Source: Streptomyces sp. XY006
GTDB lineage: Bacteria > Actinomycetota > Actinomycetes > Streptomycetales > Streptomycetaceae
NCBI RefSeq assembly: GCF_002237655.1
Contig: NZ_NOKT01000035.1
Span: 1 to 64,000 of the forward strand
DNA length: 64,000 bases
Direction: 5' to 3'
The notes beneath the pieces are model-generated. The model saw nothing but the letters and a program-made list of their open reading frames with translations. It made no database searches and was not told where the DNA came from. The position numbers and the translations under genes were made by a program. Below are positions 49,678-58,940 of this stretch, in pieces (the first letter of the stretch is position 1; every line of letters begins with the position of its first letter).

Positions 49678-50828
49678 CCGCGCCACAGGACGACGGCCGC
49701 GACCAGCAGCACGCCGCCGGCGCCGCCCGCGAGGGGGGCGGCCCAGTCGGCGGTGTCGTCGCCGGAGGAGGCGGCGTCCGGGCCGCTGCCGAAGTACTTC
49801 TCGCCGTAGGACGCCGACCGCAGGCCCTCGGGCTTCAGGCGGGCGGCGGCCCTGATGGCGGCGGCCGGGTCGACGAAGCCGAAGCCGCGGGAGTCGTCGC
49901 GGCCGCCGACGGGGGCGTTGCGGGCGGTGTCCTCCAGAAGCGTCTTGATCTGGGCCGGGGTCAGACCGGGGTGAGCGGCCTTGACCAGGGCGGCGGCTCC
50001 GGAGACGAACGCGGCGGCGGCACTGGTGCCCCAGCCCTCGTAGTACTTGTGGTCCGGGTCGGCGATGACGACGTCGACGCCGGGTGCGCTGACGGTGGCG
50101 TACCAGCGGCGGGTGGAGAAGGAGGCGCGGGTTCCGGCGCGGTCGACGGCGGTGGCGGCGATGACGCCCGGGTAGGCGGCCGGGTAGGAGATGCGGTCGC
50201 CCTTCTCGCCGCCGTTGCCGGCCGAGGCGACGACGACCACGCCCTTCTTCAGGGCGTACTGGATCGCCTGGTCCTCGGTGGGCTCGGGGTGGGCGGAGGC
50301 GGAGTCGTCGCCGAGGGAGAGGTTGATGACGTCGGCGCCGTGGTCGGCGGCCCAGCGGATGCCCTCGGCGAGGGCGTTGCCGCGGGTGCTGCGGGCCTTG
50401 GCGCGGGAGGGGTCGCCGTCCTCCAGGATCACGCGCACGGGGAGGATCTTCGCCTCGGGGGCGATGCCGAGGACGCCGTCGGCGTTGCCCGGCCCGTGTC
50501 CGTGCCCGGCGATGATGCCGGCCATGGCGGTGCCGTGGCGAGCCCAGGCGCGGTCGCCGGGTTCGGCCCCGAAGCGGACCAGGTCCTTGCCGGGCAGGAC
50601 GTTGCCGGCCAGGTCGGGGTGGTCGGCCTCGACGCCGGTGTCCAGGACGGCGACGGTGACGCCCGCGCCCTTCGTGGTCTGCCAGGCCTCCGTGGTGTGC
50701 ATGGCCTCCAGGGCCCACTGCTGGGCGCGGATGCCGTCGGCGTGGGCGGGGGCGGCCGGGACCAGGGTCAGGCCGGCGGCGAGGAGCACGCTCAGGAGTC
50801 CGCCCGCGCGGGAGGTGAGGGCTTTCAC
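49650..50828 (-). CDS. mycP: Mycosin-like membrane-anchored subtilisin protease (S8)
   Basis: 392 residues. Signal peptide (GGLLSVLLAAGLTLVPAAPAHA); catalytic triad Asp in VTVAVLDTGVEADHPDL, His in ARHGTAMAGIIAGHG, Ser in GWGTSAAAAFVSGAAALV. A C-terminal membrane helix (APLAGGAGGVLLVAAVVLW) ends in RRTGPQDF. This layout defines mycosins, the proteases linked to type VII (ESX) secretion, but no other ESX gene is in the window. Upstream and likely coupled: a large proline-rich membrane protein, 16 bases away. Confidence 0.88.
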   Translation of the reverse strand: MKALTSRAGGLLSVLLAAGLTLVPAAPAHADGIRAQQWALEAMHTTEAWQTTKGAGVTVAVLDTGVEADHPDLAGNVLPGKDLVRFGAEPGDRAWARHGTAMAGIIAGHGHGPGNADGVLGIAPEAKILPVRVILEDGDPSRAKARSTRGNALAEGIRWAADHGADVINLSLGDDSASAHPEPTEDQAIQYALKKGVVVVASAGNGGEKGDRISYPAAYPGVIAATAVDRAGTRASFSTRRWYATVSAPGVDVVIADPDHKYYEGWGTSAAAAFVSGAAALVKAAHPGLTPAQIKTLLEDTARNAPVGGRDDSRGFGFVDPAAAIRAAARLKPEGLRSASYGEKYFGSGPDAASSGDDTADWAAPLAGGAGGVLLVAAVVLWRGRRTGPQDF

Positions 50829-50844
50829 GACGGCTGCTCCGTTT

Positions 50845-52890
50845 TCACGACGGCCGCTCCGTGGCCGAGCGGGCGTTCTTGCGGAGGTCGCGTTCGACGC
50901 GGTCGGCGAGGCCCTTGGCCTCGTGGCCGAGGCCGGCCTGGGCGGGGGGCGTGGCAGCGCCGGATTCCATCGCGTCCTCGGCGGGCTGGGGATCGTCGAC
51001 GGTACGGCCGTCGGCCCAGCCGGAGACGGCGTAGACCACGACCGGGGCCTCGGTGAGCACCGAGACGGTCCAGGAGGCCCGCTGTTTCGCCCCGAAGTCC
51101 GCGGCGGGGGTGTCCTTCGCGGCGTACGGCAGGGGCATCAGGTCGGCGCGGCGGTCCAGGCGTTCGTTGCGGAAACGGTTCGCGAGGGCGGTCATGGCCG
51201 GGGCGTCGGCCGTGGTGAAGAGCAGGCCGACGGTGGTCACGTGGCTCTCGGTGGCGTCGGTGTAGGTGGCGCGCAGGAGGCGTGCGCAGCCGACGGGCGC
51301 GAGGGCCTTGCGCAGCAGGGGGTCGAAGGCGTCCTTGCAGCCGCTGTCCGGGGCGACGGCTATCCGGGTCCAGGTGCGGTCGGCTCCGCCGGGACCGGCG
51401 CCCCGGCCCTGCACGGTACGGGGGAACAGCTGGTCGACCGGGACGCTGTGCCAGAGGCTCCCGGCGGCGCTGAACGTGCTGCGCGCGCCCTCCCCGCCGG
51501 AGTCCCCCACGAGCCAGCTCCCGGTGACCGCGCCCGAGATCAGCCCGAGCCCGAGCACCAGGCAGACGGCGGCTGCGGCAGCCTGCGACGCCCGCCGCCG
51601 CCCGAGCGGCCGGGGCCGGGCGTCGCCGTCGTAGCCCTCGGGCTCCCCGAACGACACGAAGGGGCGCGAGGCGCCGGGGACGGCACCGGGGCTGAGCGGG
51701 GCGCTCCAGGAGAGCGCGGGGTCGGGGAACACAGGGTCCGGCTCCGCGCCCGGCGGGGCGGAAGGTGCGGGGCGGTGGCCGGGACCGGGCGGCATGGGCC
51801 GACCCGCGGGCCGCGGCGGCGTGGTGCCGCGCGGGGGCGCCGTGTCGCGCGGGGACGTGGTGTCGCGCGGGGCCGTGGTGTCCCGCGGGGGCTCGGTGGG
51901 AGCGGGCGGAGTCGGAGCGGACGAGGTGGGCCGACCCCCGGGCCGCTGCGGGGGCGTGGTGCCGCGCGAGGGCTCGATGGAAGCGGGCGGGGTGGGGGGC
52001 CGGCCGACACCGGGACCGGCCCCGGTGTCGCCACCGGCCCGTGCGGCACTGCCGGTACCGGCGTCGTGCCGCGGCTCGTACGTCGGGCGCGGCGGGGTGT
52101 CGGAGCGGGCGGACGCAGAGGGGGCGGAGGGGGCGGAGGGGGCTGCTGAGGTTTGGGGGGTCGCGGACGAGGCCTGCGCGACGGGGCGGCGACCGGCGGA
52201 CCCGGCGGCACCTGAGGAGTCGGCGGACCGAGGGGCGTCGGCGGGTGAAGGCTCCCCGGGGGCCGGGCGCAGGCGGGCGGTGGTCTCCGACGACGGTTCG
52301 CCGGGGGCCCGGGCAGGGCGGGACGGCGGCGTCTGAGTGCCGCCCCGCGCGGTCAGGCGGAAGGGGCGGGCCGGGGTCTCCCGGGCGGGAGCGCGGTCGG
52401 CGTTGCCGCTGGGCGGGGTGTCCGGGAGGCGGGAGGACGCGCGGGGCGGCGGCGGTGAGGCCGGCTCGGGGCGCCGGGGCGCAGGCGCCCCGAAGCTCGG
52501 AAAGCGTGGGTGGCCGTGCGGGCTGCGGTCGTCCGTGCCGGAGCCGCTGTGACCGGCAGAGCCCGCCGTGCCGTCCGTGCCGGAGCCGCTGCCTTCCGCC
52601 GCCGACGCGTCTCCGGCGGCAATGGCGCCACGGCCCTCCGTAGCGGCAAAGGCGCCACGGCCCTCCCTGACGGCGAGGCCGTCTCGGTTCTCCGGGGCGG
52701 GGAAGGCGCCTCGGCCCTCCCCGGCGGCGAAAGCGCCACGGCCCTCCGTAGCGGCGAAGGCGTCACGGCCCTCCCCGGCGGCGAAGGCGTCGCGGTTCTC
52801 CGGGGCGGACGCTGTGTCCGGGGCGTCCGTCGGGGTCGGTGGGTGGGTGGGGCGTGGGGGGAAGGAGGCGCGTCGCGCTTCCGTGCTCAT
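50845..52890 (-). CDS. Large proline-rich single-pass membrane protein with octapeptide repeats
   Basis: 681 residues, no known function. Residues about 25-90 hold eight or so octapeptides close to EGRGAFAA (variants EGRDAFAA, ENRDAFAA). A long disordered Pro/Ser/Thr/Arg stretch with PRDTT(A/S)PRDT units follows to about 440. One membrane helix (SQAAAAAVCLVLGLGLISGA) leads to an exterior domain of about 220 residues (RTWTRIAVAPDSGCKDAFDP, VTTVGLLFTTADAPAMTALA). So a cytoplasmic tail, a helix and a sensor-like exterior domain. Next to the mycosin, likely cotranscribed. ATG at 52890. Confidence 0.75.
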   Translation of the reverse strand: MSTEARRASFPPRPTHPPTPTDAPDTASAPENRDAFAAGEGRDAFAATEGRGAFAAGEGRGAFPAPENRDGLAVREGRGAFAATEGRGAIAAGDASAAEGSGSGTDGTAGSAGHSGSGTDDRSPHGHPRFPSFGAPAPRRPEPASPPPPRASSRLPDTPPSGNADRAPARETPARPFRLTARGGTQTPPSRPARAPGEPSSETTARLRPAPGEPSPADAPRSADSSGAAGSAGRRPVAQASSATPQTSAAPSAPSAPSASARSDTPPRPTYEPRHDAGTGSAARAGGDTGAGPGVGRPPTPPASIEPSRGTTPPQRPGGRPTSSAPTPPAPTEPPRDTTAPRDTTSPRDTAPPRGTTPPRPAGRPMPPGPGHRPAPSAPPGAEPDPVFPDPALSWSAPLSPGAVPGASRPFVSFGEPEGYDGDARPRPLGRRRASQAAAAAVCLVLGLGLISGAVTGSWLVGDSGGEGARSTFSAAGSLWHSVPVDQLFPRTVQGRGAGPGGADRTWTRIAVAPDSGCKDAFDPLLRKALAPVGCARLLRATYTDATESHVTTVGLLFTTADAPAMTALANRFRNERLDRRADLMPLPYAAKDTPAADFGAKQRASWTVSVLTEAPVVVYAVSGWADGRTVDDPQPAEDAMESGAATPPAQAGLGHEAKGLADRVERDLRKNARSATERPS

Positions 52891-53154
52891 GCACCCCCCG
52901 TTTCCCCGGCCCGGGCCGCTTCGCGCGCGGGCCGGTGTCGTTCTGCCCGAGGCCCGGCACCGACTCGTCCGGGCACACATACCCGTACGGACGGAGCGTC
53001 ATCCCGGCACGGCTGCGCGGCCGGCGGCGTCCGCCGTACGTGCGCGTCACTCTACGGCTTGTCCGTGGGCGAACGGGAACCAGTCCACGAGCCCGGGGCA
53101 TCTGCCCGGAACGTCCCCCTACCCTGCGGTAATCCGGTCTGGCAGGCTGCGTTC

Positions 53155-54357
53155 ATGACTGCGCGCGCCGCCGACCGGGCCCGTTACGACCGGGCCACCG
53201 CCCATCTCGACGCCCCTCTCGCGATCGTGGATCTGGACGCCTTCGACGCCAACGCCGACGACCTGGTCCGCCGCGCCGGGGGCAAGCCGATCCGGGTCGC
53301 CAGCAAGTCCGTGCGGTGCCGGGCGCTGCTGGAACGCGTCCTGGCCCGGGACGGCTTCGCGGGGATCATGTCGTTCACGCTCGCCGAGTCGCTGTGGCTG
53401 GCCCGGTCGGGGTTCGAGGACGTGCTGCTGGCCTACCCGTCCGCGGACCGCGCCGCGTACGCCGAGCTCGCCGGTGATCCCAAGCTGGCCGCCGCCGTGA
53501 CCGTCATGGTCGACGACGTGGCCCAGCTGGACCTGATCGACGCCTCCCGCGGCGGCGGGCGCGAAGTGGTGCGCGTGTGCCTGGAGTTGGACACGTCCCT
53601 GAAGCTGCTCGGCGGCCGGGTGCGGGTCGGGGCCCGGCGCTCGCCGCTGCACTCCCCCGCCGAGGTCGCCGACGTGGCCCGCGCGGTGGTCCGGCGGCCG
53701 GGTTTCGAGGTCGTGGGGATCATGGCGTACGAGGGTCATGTCGCCGGGGTCGGGGACGCCGTGGCGGGGCGGCCGCTGCGCTCGCGCGCCATCCGGCTGA
53801 TGCAGGCCGCCGCCAGGCGCGAACTGGCCGAGCGGCGCGCGGAGGTGGTGCGGGCGGTGCGGGCCGTGGTGCCGGCGCTGGAGTTCGTCAACGGCGGGGG
53901 CACCGGCTCGGTGCAGCACACGGCCGCCGAGGACGCCGTCACCGAGATCGCGGCCGGGTCGGGGCTGTACGTACCGCGGCTGTTCGACAACTACACGTCG
54001 TTCCGCGGCAGGCCGGCCGCCCTCTTCGCGCAGCCCGTGGTGCGACGCCCGGGGGTCGGGGTCGTGACGGTGCTCGGCGGCGGCTACCCCGCCTCCGGCG
54101 TGGCCGGGCCGGACCGGTCGCCCGTGCCGTATCTGCCCGAGGGGCTGCGCTACGACCCGCAGGAGGGGGCCGGTGAGGTGCAGACGCCGCTGCTCGGCTC
54201 GCCCGCCGACGATCTGCTGATCGGCGACAAGGTGTGGTTCCGGCACGCGAAGGCCGGTGAGCTGTGCGAGCGGTTCGACGCGCTGCACCTGGTGGAGGGC
54301 GACGCGGTCACGGCGACCGTGCCGACCTACCGGGGCGAGGGCCACACGTTCCTGTAG
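53155..54357 (+). CDS. D-threonine aldolase / alanine racemase-fold amino acid deaminase
   Basis: 400 residues of the PLP fold-type III family. The PLP Lys is in PIRVASKSVRCRALLERVLA; EVVRVCLELDTSLKLLGG, GIMAYEGHVAGVGD and EFVNGGGTGSVQHTA follow, and the C-terminal metal-binding end (TATVPTYRGEGHTFL with preceding His) is typical of D-threonine aldolase-like proteins. Activity could be D-amino acid cleavage or deamination. ATG 53155; no clear binding site. Divergent from the proline-rich gene. Confidence 0.82.
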   Translation: MTARAADRARYDRATAHLDAPLAIVDLDAFDANADDLVRRAGGKPIRVASKSVRCRALLERVLARDGFAGIMSFTLAESLWLARSGFEDVLLAYPSADRAAYAELAGDPKLAAAVTVMVDDVAQLDLIDASRGGGREVVRVCLELDTSLKLLGGRVRVGARRSPLHSPAEVADVARAVVRRPGFEVVGIMAYEGHVAGVGDAVAGRPLRSRAIRLMQAAARRELAERRAEVVRAVRAVVPALEFVNGGGTGSVQHTAAEDAVTEIAAGSGLYVPRLFDNYTSFRGRPAALFAQPVVRRPGVGVVTVLGGGYPASGVAGPDRSPVPYLPEGLRYDPQEGAGEVQTPLLGSPADDLLIGDKVWFRHAKAGELCERFDALHLVEGDAVTATVPTYRGEGHTFL

Positions 54358-54369
54358 CCGGGCCGCGGG

Positions 54370-55284
54370 TCAGCCGGTCGGGCCGATGCTGCTGCCCACG
54401 CCGCCGCCGGTGCCCGCGTCGCCGACCGGGCGGATGCCCTTGGTGATGCGGTCCATGTCGGCGAGCGGGGGCCCGTCCGCGCCCGCGTCGAAGACGAACC
54501 GGACCAGGACCGGCGACTCGGTGCCGACGCTGGAGGGGAAGACGAGCGACTGGACGTAGCCGCCCGGGCCCTTGGCGGTGTGCACCCGCCAGCGCACGTA
54601 GTACCCGGCGCGGCCCGCCACCGCGACCGGCCCCTGCTTCACGAGCTCGTGGGACTCCATGCCCCCGTAGGGCTTCTGGCCGATCGCGTCGCGGTCGTAG
54701 GCGTCCTCGGCCGCGTCGGAGATGTCCGCCTTGGCCAGGGCCTCGGGGGAGGTCTCGTCGTTCGCGGTCACGGTGCGGGAGACGACCAGGCCGTGGCGGC
54801 AGACGGTGCCGTCGCCGGGGCAGTCGTACGTGCCGTCCGTGGTCATGACGACGTCGTCCTGGGCGACGTACTGGGGGCGGACCCAGCCGTCGACGAGCGG
54901 GAAGGTGACGCCGTTGAGCTGGTCCTCGACGACCGAGGGGTCGTCCGCGGACGGCTCGGAGGCGGACTCCTCGGCGGTCGGTCCGGGTGGCTCGGGCGCG
55001 ACGGAGGCGGTGGCCGTCGGGGCCGTCCTGGTCTTTGCCCCGCCGTCGTCTCCGCTGCCCAGGACCGCGGCGCCGGTGACGATCGCCGCGACCAGGACGG
55101 CCCCCGCCGCCACCAGGGCGACGGTCCTGGCCCGCCCGGTGCCGCCGCCCGGGGGCGTGGGCACCGGGACGGTGGGGGCCTCGGGCGTGCGGCGGTGCTC
55201 GGTCCAGGCCGCACCGTCCCACCAGCGCTGCAGATGCGGTGCGTGCGGGTCGGGATACCAGCCGGGCGGAGGCGTCATGCTCAT
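54370..55284 (-). CDS. DUF2510 membrane protein
   Basis: 304 residues. Starts with the DUF2510 motif PPPGWYPDPHAPHLQRWWDG, then a membrane helix (TVALVAAGAVLVAAIVTGAA) after a Pro-rich segment, an acidic Ser/Thr/Pro linker and an exterior domain of about 200 residues (LNGVTFPLVDGWVRPQYVAQ, VVMTTDGTYDCPGDGTVCRH with two Cys). Unknown role. ATG at 55284 or 55278. Confidence 0.78.
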   Translation of the reverse strand: MSMTPPPGWYPDPHAPHLQRWWDGAAWTEHRRTPEAPTVPVPTPPGGGTGRARTVALVAAGAVLVAAIVTGAAVLGSGDDGGAKTRTAPTATASVAPEPPGPTAEESASEPSADDPSVVEDQLNGVTFPLVDGWVRPQYVAQDDVVMTTDGTYDCPGDGTVCRHGLVVSRTVTANDETSPEALAKADISDAAEDAYDRDAIGQKPYGGMESHELVKQGPVAVAGRAGYYVRWRVHTAKGPGGYVQSLVFPSSVGTESPVLVRFVFDAGADGPPLADMDRITKGIRPVGDAGTGGGVGSSIGPTG

Positions 55285-55325
55285 CCCGGCACTGTAGGCC
55301 GCGGCCCGGGCCGAGCGGACACGGC

Positions 55326-56111
55326 CTACAGGGGTGTGACGTACGCCCCCGAGATTCCGCCGTCGACGAGGAAGTCGGTGGCGTTCACGAAGGAGGAGTC
55401 GTCGCTGGCGAGGAAGGCCACGGCGGCGGCGATCTCCTCGGCCTCGGCGAACCGGCCCAGCGGGATGTGCACCAGGCGGCGCGCGGCCCGCTCCGGGTCC
55501 TTGGCGAACAGCTCCTGCAGCAGCGGGGTGTTGACCGGGCCGGGGCACAGGGCGTTGACCCGGATGCCCTCACGGGCGAACTGCACGCCGAGCTCCCGGG
55601 ACATGGCGAGGACGCCGCCCTTGGAGGCGGTGTAGGAGATCTGCGAGGTGGCCGCGCCCATCCGGGCCACGAAGGAGGCCGTGTTGATGATCGAGCCCTT
55701 GCCCTGGCGGCGCATGTAGGGGATGGCGGCCTTGCAGCACAGGTAGACGGAGGTGAGGTTGACCTCCTGGACGCGCTTCCAGGCCTCCAGGCCGGTCTCC
55801 AGGATGGAGTCGTCGTCGGGCGGGGAGATGCCGGCGTTGTTGAAGGCGACGTCGACGCTGCCGTAGGTGTCGTAGGCGGTTTTGAACAGGGCCTCGACCT
55901 CCTCGGGGTCGGTCACGTCGACCTTCACGAAGGTGCCGCCGGTCTCCTCGGCTGCGGCCTTGCCGCGGGTCTCGTCGACGTCGCCGCAGACGACGTGCGC
56001 GCCCTCGGAGGCGAGGCGGCGGGCGGCGGCGAGTCCGATGCCGCTGCCGGCTCCGGTGACGACGGCGGTACGGCCGACCAGCCGGCGGCAGATGCTTTCC
56101 TGGGCAGTCAC
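55326..56111 (-). CDS. Short-chain dehydrogenase/reductase in the glnA4 cluster
   Basis: 261 residues. NAD(P) motif VVTGAGSGIGLAAARRLASE, NNAGISPPDDD, catalytic Ser in SIINTASF, Tyr-x3-Lys in YTASKGGVLAM. The C-terminal LVDGGISG is FabG-like. GTG at 56111 overlaps the aldehyde dehydrogenase stop (GTGA), so it is part of the glnA4 operon; probably oxidises or reduces an intermediate of that pathway. Confidence 0.9.
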   Translation of the reverse strand: MTAQESICRRLVGRTAVVTGAGSGIGLAAARRLASEGAHVVCGDVDETRGKAAAEETGGTFVKVDVTDPEEVEALFKTAYDTYGSVDVAFNNAGISPPDDDSILETGLEAWKRVQEVNLTSVYLCCKAAIPYMRRQGKGSIINTASFVARMGAATSQISYTASKGGVLAMSRELGVQFAREGIRVNALCPGPVNTPLLQELFAKDPERAARRLVHIPLGRFAEAEEIAAAVAFLASDDSSFVNATDFLVDGGISGAYVTPL

Positions 56112-57493
56112 AGTGCGGGGCCCTCCGTGCTGATGAAGACGTTCTTGGTTTCGGTGAAGGCGGCCAGGGCGTCGGGGCCGAGCTCGCGGCCGACGCCGGA
56201 CTGCTTGTAGCCGCCGAAGGGGGTCCAGTAGCGGACGCTGGAGTGGGAGTTGACGGACAGGTTGCCGGCGCGGACGGCCCGGGAGACGCGCAGGGCGCGG
56301 CCGACGTCGCGGGTCCAGATGGAGCCGGACAGGCCGTAGGGGGTGTCGTTGGCGAGGCGGACGCCGTCCTCCTCGTCGGTGAAGGGCAGCAGGACGGCCA
56401 CGGGGCCGAAGATCTCCTCGCAGGCCGCGCGCGAGTCCGGCCGCTCGCCGGTGAGGACGGTCGGCGGGAACCAGAAGCCGGGTCCGTCGGGGGCGCTGCC
56501 GCGCAGGGCAGGGGCGTCGTCGGGCACGAAGCCGCGGACGCGGTCGAGCTGCTGCCGGGAGATGAGCGGGCCCATCTGGGTCTTCTCGTCGGCCGGGTCG
56601 CCCACCACCACGGCGGCCAGGGCGTCGGCGAGCAGCGCGCGGACCTCGTCGTACACCGACTCCTGGACCAGGACGCGGGTGCGGGCGCAGCAGTCCTGGC
56701 CGGAGTTGTCGAGGAACGAGAAGGGGTCGACGGCGGTCTTGAGGTCGGCGTCGGCGAAGACGATGTTGGGGCTCTTGCCGCCGAGTTCGAGGGTGACCGG
56801 CTTGACCTGCTCGGCGGCGAGCGCGGCGACACGCGTGCCGGTGCGGGTGGAGCCGGTGAAGACGATCTTGGCGACGCCGGGGTGCCGGACCAGCGCGTCG
56901 CCCGTGATGTCGCCGCGTCCGGGCAGGACCTGGAAGAGGTGCTCGGGCAGGCCTGCTTCCAGGGCGAGTTCGGCCAGGCGCAGTGCAGTGAGCGGGGTGG
57001 TCTCGGCGGGCTTGAGGAGGACGGCGTTGCCGGCCGCGAGGGCGGGGGCGGTGCCCCAGGCGGCGATCGGCAGGGGGAAGTTCCAGGGGGCGATCACGCC
57101 GACGACGCCGAGCGGTTCGAGGATCGTGACGTCGAGGCCGCCGGGCACGGGAATCTGCCGTCCGGTGAGCCGCTCCACTCCCCCGGCCGCGTAGTCCAGC
57201 AGGTCGCGGACGTTGCCGGCCTCCCAGCGGGCGTTGCCGATCAGGTGGCCGGCCTCGCGGACCTCCAGACGGGCCAGTTCCTCCAGGTGGTCGTCGACGA
57301 CGGCCGCGAAGCGGCGCAGCATCCGGGCGCGGTCCGCGGGGGCCAGGGCGGCCCAGGTCCGCTGTGCTCCGGCGGCCCGGGTGACGGCCGTGTCGACGTC
57401 GGCCGGGCTCGCTCCGGCGACGGCGGCGACGACCTCCTCGGTCGCGGGGTTCAGTACTTCCAGAAGATGCTCGGAAGACAACACGGGCCTCAC
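56108..57493 (-). CDS. NAD-dependent aldehyde dehydrogenase in the glnA4 cluster
   Basis: About 461 residues. Catalytic Cys in NSGQDCCARTRVLV, general base Glu in VTLELGGKSPNIVFAD, oxyanion Asn in VIAPWNFPLPIA, GSTRTGTRVA binding region. Close to PuuC/gamma-glutamyl aldehyde dehydrogenases by context. GTG 57493 overlaps the glnA4 stop; an alternative GTG at 57484 is preceded by GAGG. Would oxidise the aldehyde formed from gamma-glutamylated ethanolamine. Confidence 0.92.
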   Translation of the reverse strand: MRPVLSSEHLLEVLNPATEEVVAAVAGASPADVDTAVTRAAGAQRTWAALAPADRARMLRRFAAVVDDHLEELARLEVREAGHLIGNARWEAGNVRDLLDYAAGGVERLTGRQIPVPGGLDVTILEPLGVVGVIAPWNFPLPIAAWGTAPALAAGNAVLLKPAETTPLTALRLAELALEAGLPEHLFQVLPGRGDITGDALVRHPGVAKIVFTGSTRTGTRVAALAAEQVKPVTLELGGKSPNIVFADADLKTAVDPFSFLDNSGQDCCARTRVLVQESVYDEVRALLADALAAVVVGDPADEKTQMGPLISRQQLDRVRGFVPDDAPALRGSAPDGPGFWFPPTVLTGERPDSRAACEEIFGPVAVLLPFTDEEDGVRLANDTPYGLSGSIWTRDVGRALRVSRAVRAGNLSVNSHSSVRYWTPFGGYKQSGVGRELGPDALAAFTETKNVFISTEGPAL

Positions 57494-58854
57494 ATGCGTT
57501 CGAAGGAGCGGCGCAGCTCCCAGTCGGTCACCGCGGCGTCGAAGGCGTCCAGTTCGACGCGCGCCATGTTGCGGTAGTGCGCGACGACCTCGTCCCCGAA
57601 GGCCGCCCTGGCGATGGCGCTGTGCTCCCAGAGCTCGGCGGCCTCGCGCAGGGTGGTGGGGACGTGGGCGAAGTCGGCGGTGTAGGCGTTGCCGGGGCAG
57701 GGCTCGGGCAGTTCCAGCTTCTGCTCGATGCCGTGCAGTCCGGCCGCGACCAGTCCGGCGACGGCGAGGTAGGGGTTGACGTCGCCGCCGGGCAGGCGGT
57801 TCTCGAAGCGCATCGAGCGGCCGTGGCCGACCACGCGCAGCGCGCAGGTGCGGTTGTCGTGGCCCCAGGCGACGGCGGTCGGGGCGAAGGAGCCGGGCTG
57901 GAACCGCTTGTAGGAGTTGATGTTCGGGGCGTAGAGCAGGGAGAACTCGCGCAGGGCGGCGAGCTGGCCGGCGAGGAAGTGCCGCATGACGTCGGACATG
58001 CCGCCCGGGCCGTCGCCGGCCATGGCGTTGGTGCCGTCGGCGTCGGCGAGCGAGAGGTGGATGTGGCAGGAGTTGCCCTCGCGCTCGTTGTACTTCGCCA
58101 TGAAGGTGATCGACATGCCGTCCTGGGCGGCGATCTCCTTGGCGCCGGTCTTGTACACCGCGTGCTGGTCGCAGGTGACCAGGGCCTCGTCGTAGCGGAA
58201 GGCGATCTCGTGCTGGCCGGGGTTGCACTCGCCCTTGGCGGACTCGACGGTCAGGCCGGCGCCGGCCATCTCGTTGCGGATGCGGCGCAGCAGGGGCTCG
58301 ATGCGGCCGGTGCCGAGGACGGAGTAGTCGATGTTGTACTGGTTGGCCGGGGTCAGGCCGCGGTAGTTCGCGTCCCAGGCCTGTTCGTAGGTGTCCTTGA
58401 AGACGATGAACTCCAGCTCCGTGCCGACCTGGGCGGTGTAGCCGAGCTCGGCCAGGCGGTCCAGCTGGCGGCGCAGGATCTGGCGGGGGGCGGCGACGAC
58501 CGGGGAGCCGTCCTCCCAGGCGAGGTCGGCGAGGACCATGGCCGTGCCCTCGTTCCAGGGCACCCGGCGCAGGGTGGCCAGGTCCGGGTGCATGGCGAAG
58601 TCGCCGTAGCCGCGGTCCCAGGAGGACATGGCGTACCCGTCGACGGTGTTCATCTCGGTGTCGACGGCGAGCAGGTAGTTGCAGCCCTCGGTGCCGTGCT
58701 GGAGGACTTCGTCGAGGAAGAAGCGTGCGGCGAACCGCTTGCCCTGGAGCCGCCCTTGCATGTCGGGGAAGGCCAGGACGACAGTGTCGATCTCACCGCC
58801 GGCGACGAGGGCGTGCAGCTCCTCGACGCTCAGCGGGGGTGTGCGGTCTGCCAC
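57490..58854 (-). CDS. glnA4: GlnA4-like gamma-glutamyl-ethanolamide synthetase (glutamine synthetase family)
   Basis: 454 residues with the GS fold: N-terminal beta-grasp (VVLAFPDMQGRLQGKRFAAR), then GTELEFIVFKDTYEQAWDAN, CNPGQHEIAFRYDEALVTCD, SCHIHLSLAD, and the ATP/glutamate site RFENRLPGGDVNPYLAVAG. It is not a standard GlnA: the adenylylation Tyr region is absent and the substrate pocket differs. The Streptomyces homologue GlnA4 (SCO1613) adds glutamate to ethanolamine. Start GTG 58854 with AAGGAGG upstream. First gene of a three-gene operon; divergent from a FadR-type regulator. Confidence 0.85.
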   Translation of the reverse strand: MADRTPPLSVEELHALVAGGEIDTVVLAFPDMQGRLQGKRFAARFFLDEVLQHGTEGCNYLLAVDTEMNTVDGYAMSSWDRGYGDFAMHPDLATLRRVPWNEGTAMVLADLAWEDGSPVVAAPRQILRRQLDRLAELGYTAQVGTELEFIVFKDTYEQAWDANYRGLTPANQYNIDYSVLGTGRIEPLLRRIRNEMAGAGLTVESAKGECNPGQHEIAFRYDEALVTCDQHAVYKTGAKEIAAQDGMSITFMAKYNEREGNSCHIHLSLADADGTNAMAGDGPGGMSDVMRHFLAGQLAALREFSLLYAPNINSYKRFQPGSFAPTAVAWGHDNRTCALRVVGHGRSMRFENRLPGGDVNPYLAVAGLVAAGLHGIEQKLELPEPCPGNAYTADFAHVPTTLREAAELWEHSAIARAAFGDEVVAHYRNMARVELDAFDAAVTDWELRRSFERM

Positions 58855-58896
58855 GGGAGAGCCTCCTTCGGCTTCTTTCGGCGAGCCGGGAGCCAT

Positions 58897-58918
58897 AAGG
58901 TATTGCGGAGAACCATTG
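58897..58918. promoter_or_regulatory. Candidate regulator site, glnA4/regulator region
   Basis: AAGGTAT-N9-CCATTG, 22 bases, between the divergent glnA4 and regulator genes. The same pattern with identical spacing occurs before the permease gene at 59775-59796, which suggests one regulator controls both arms. Confidence 0.6.
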
Positions 58919-58940
58919 CTTGGGAAGGGGGTACGGCCAC

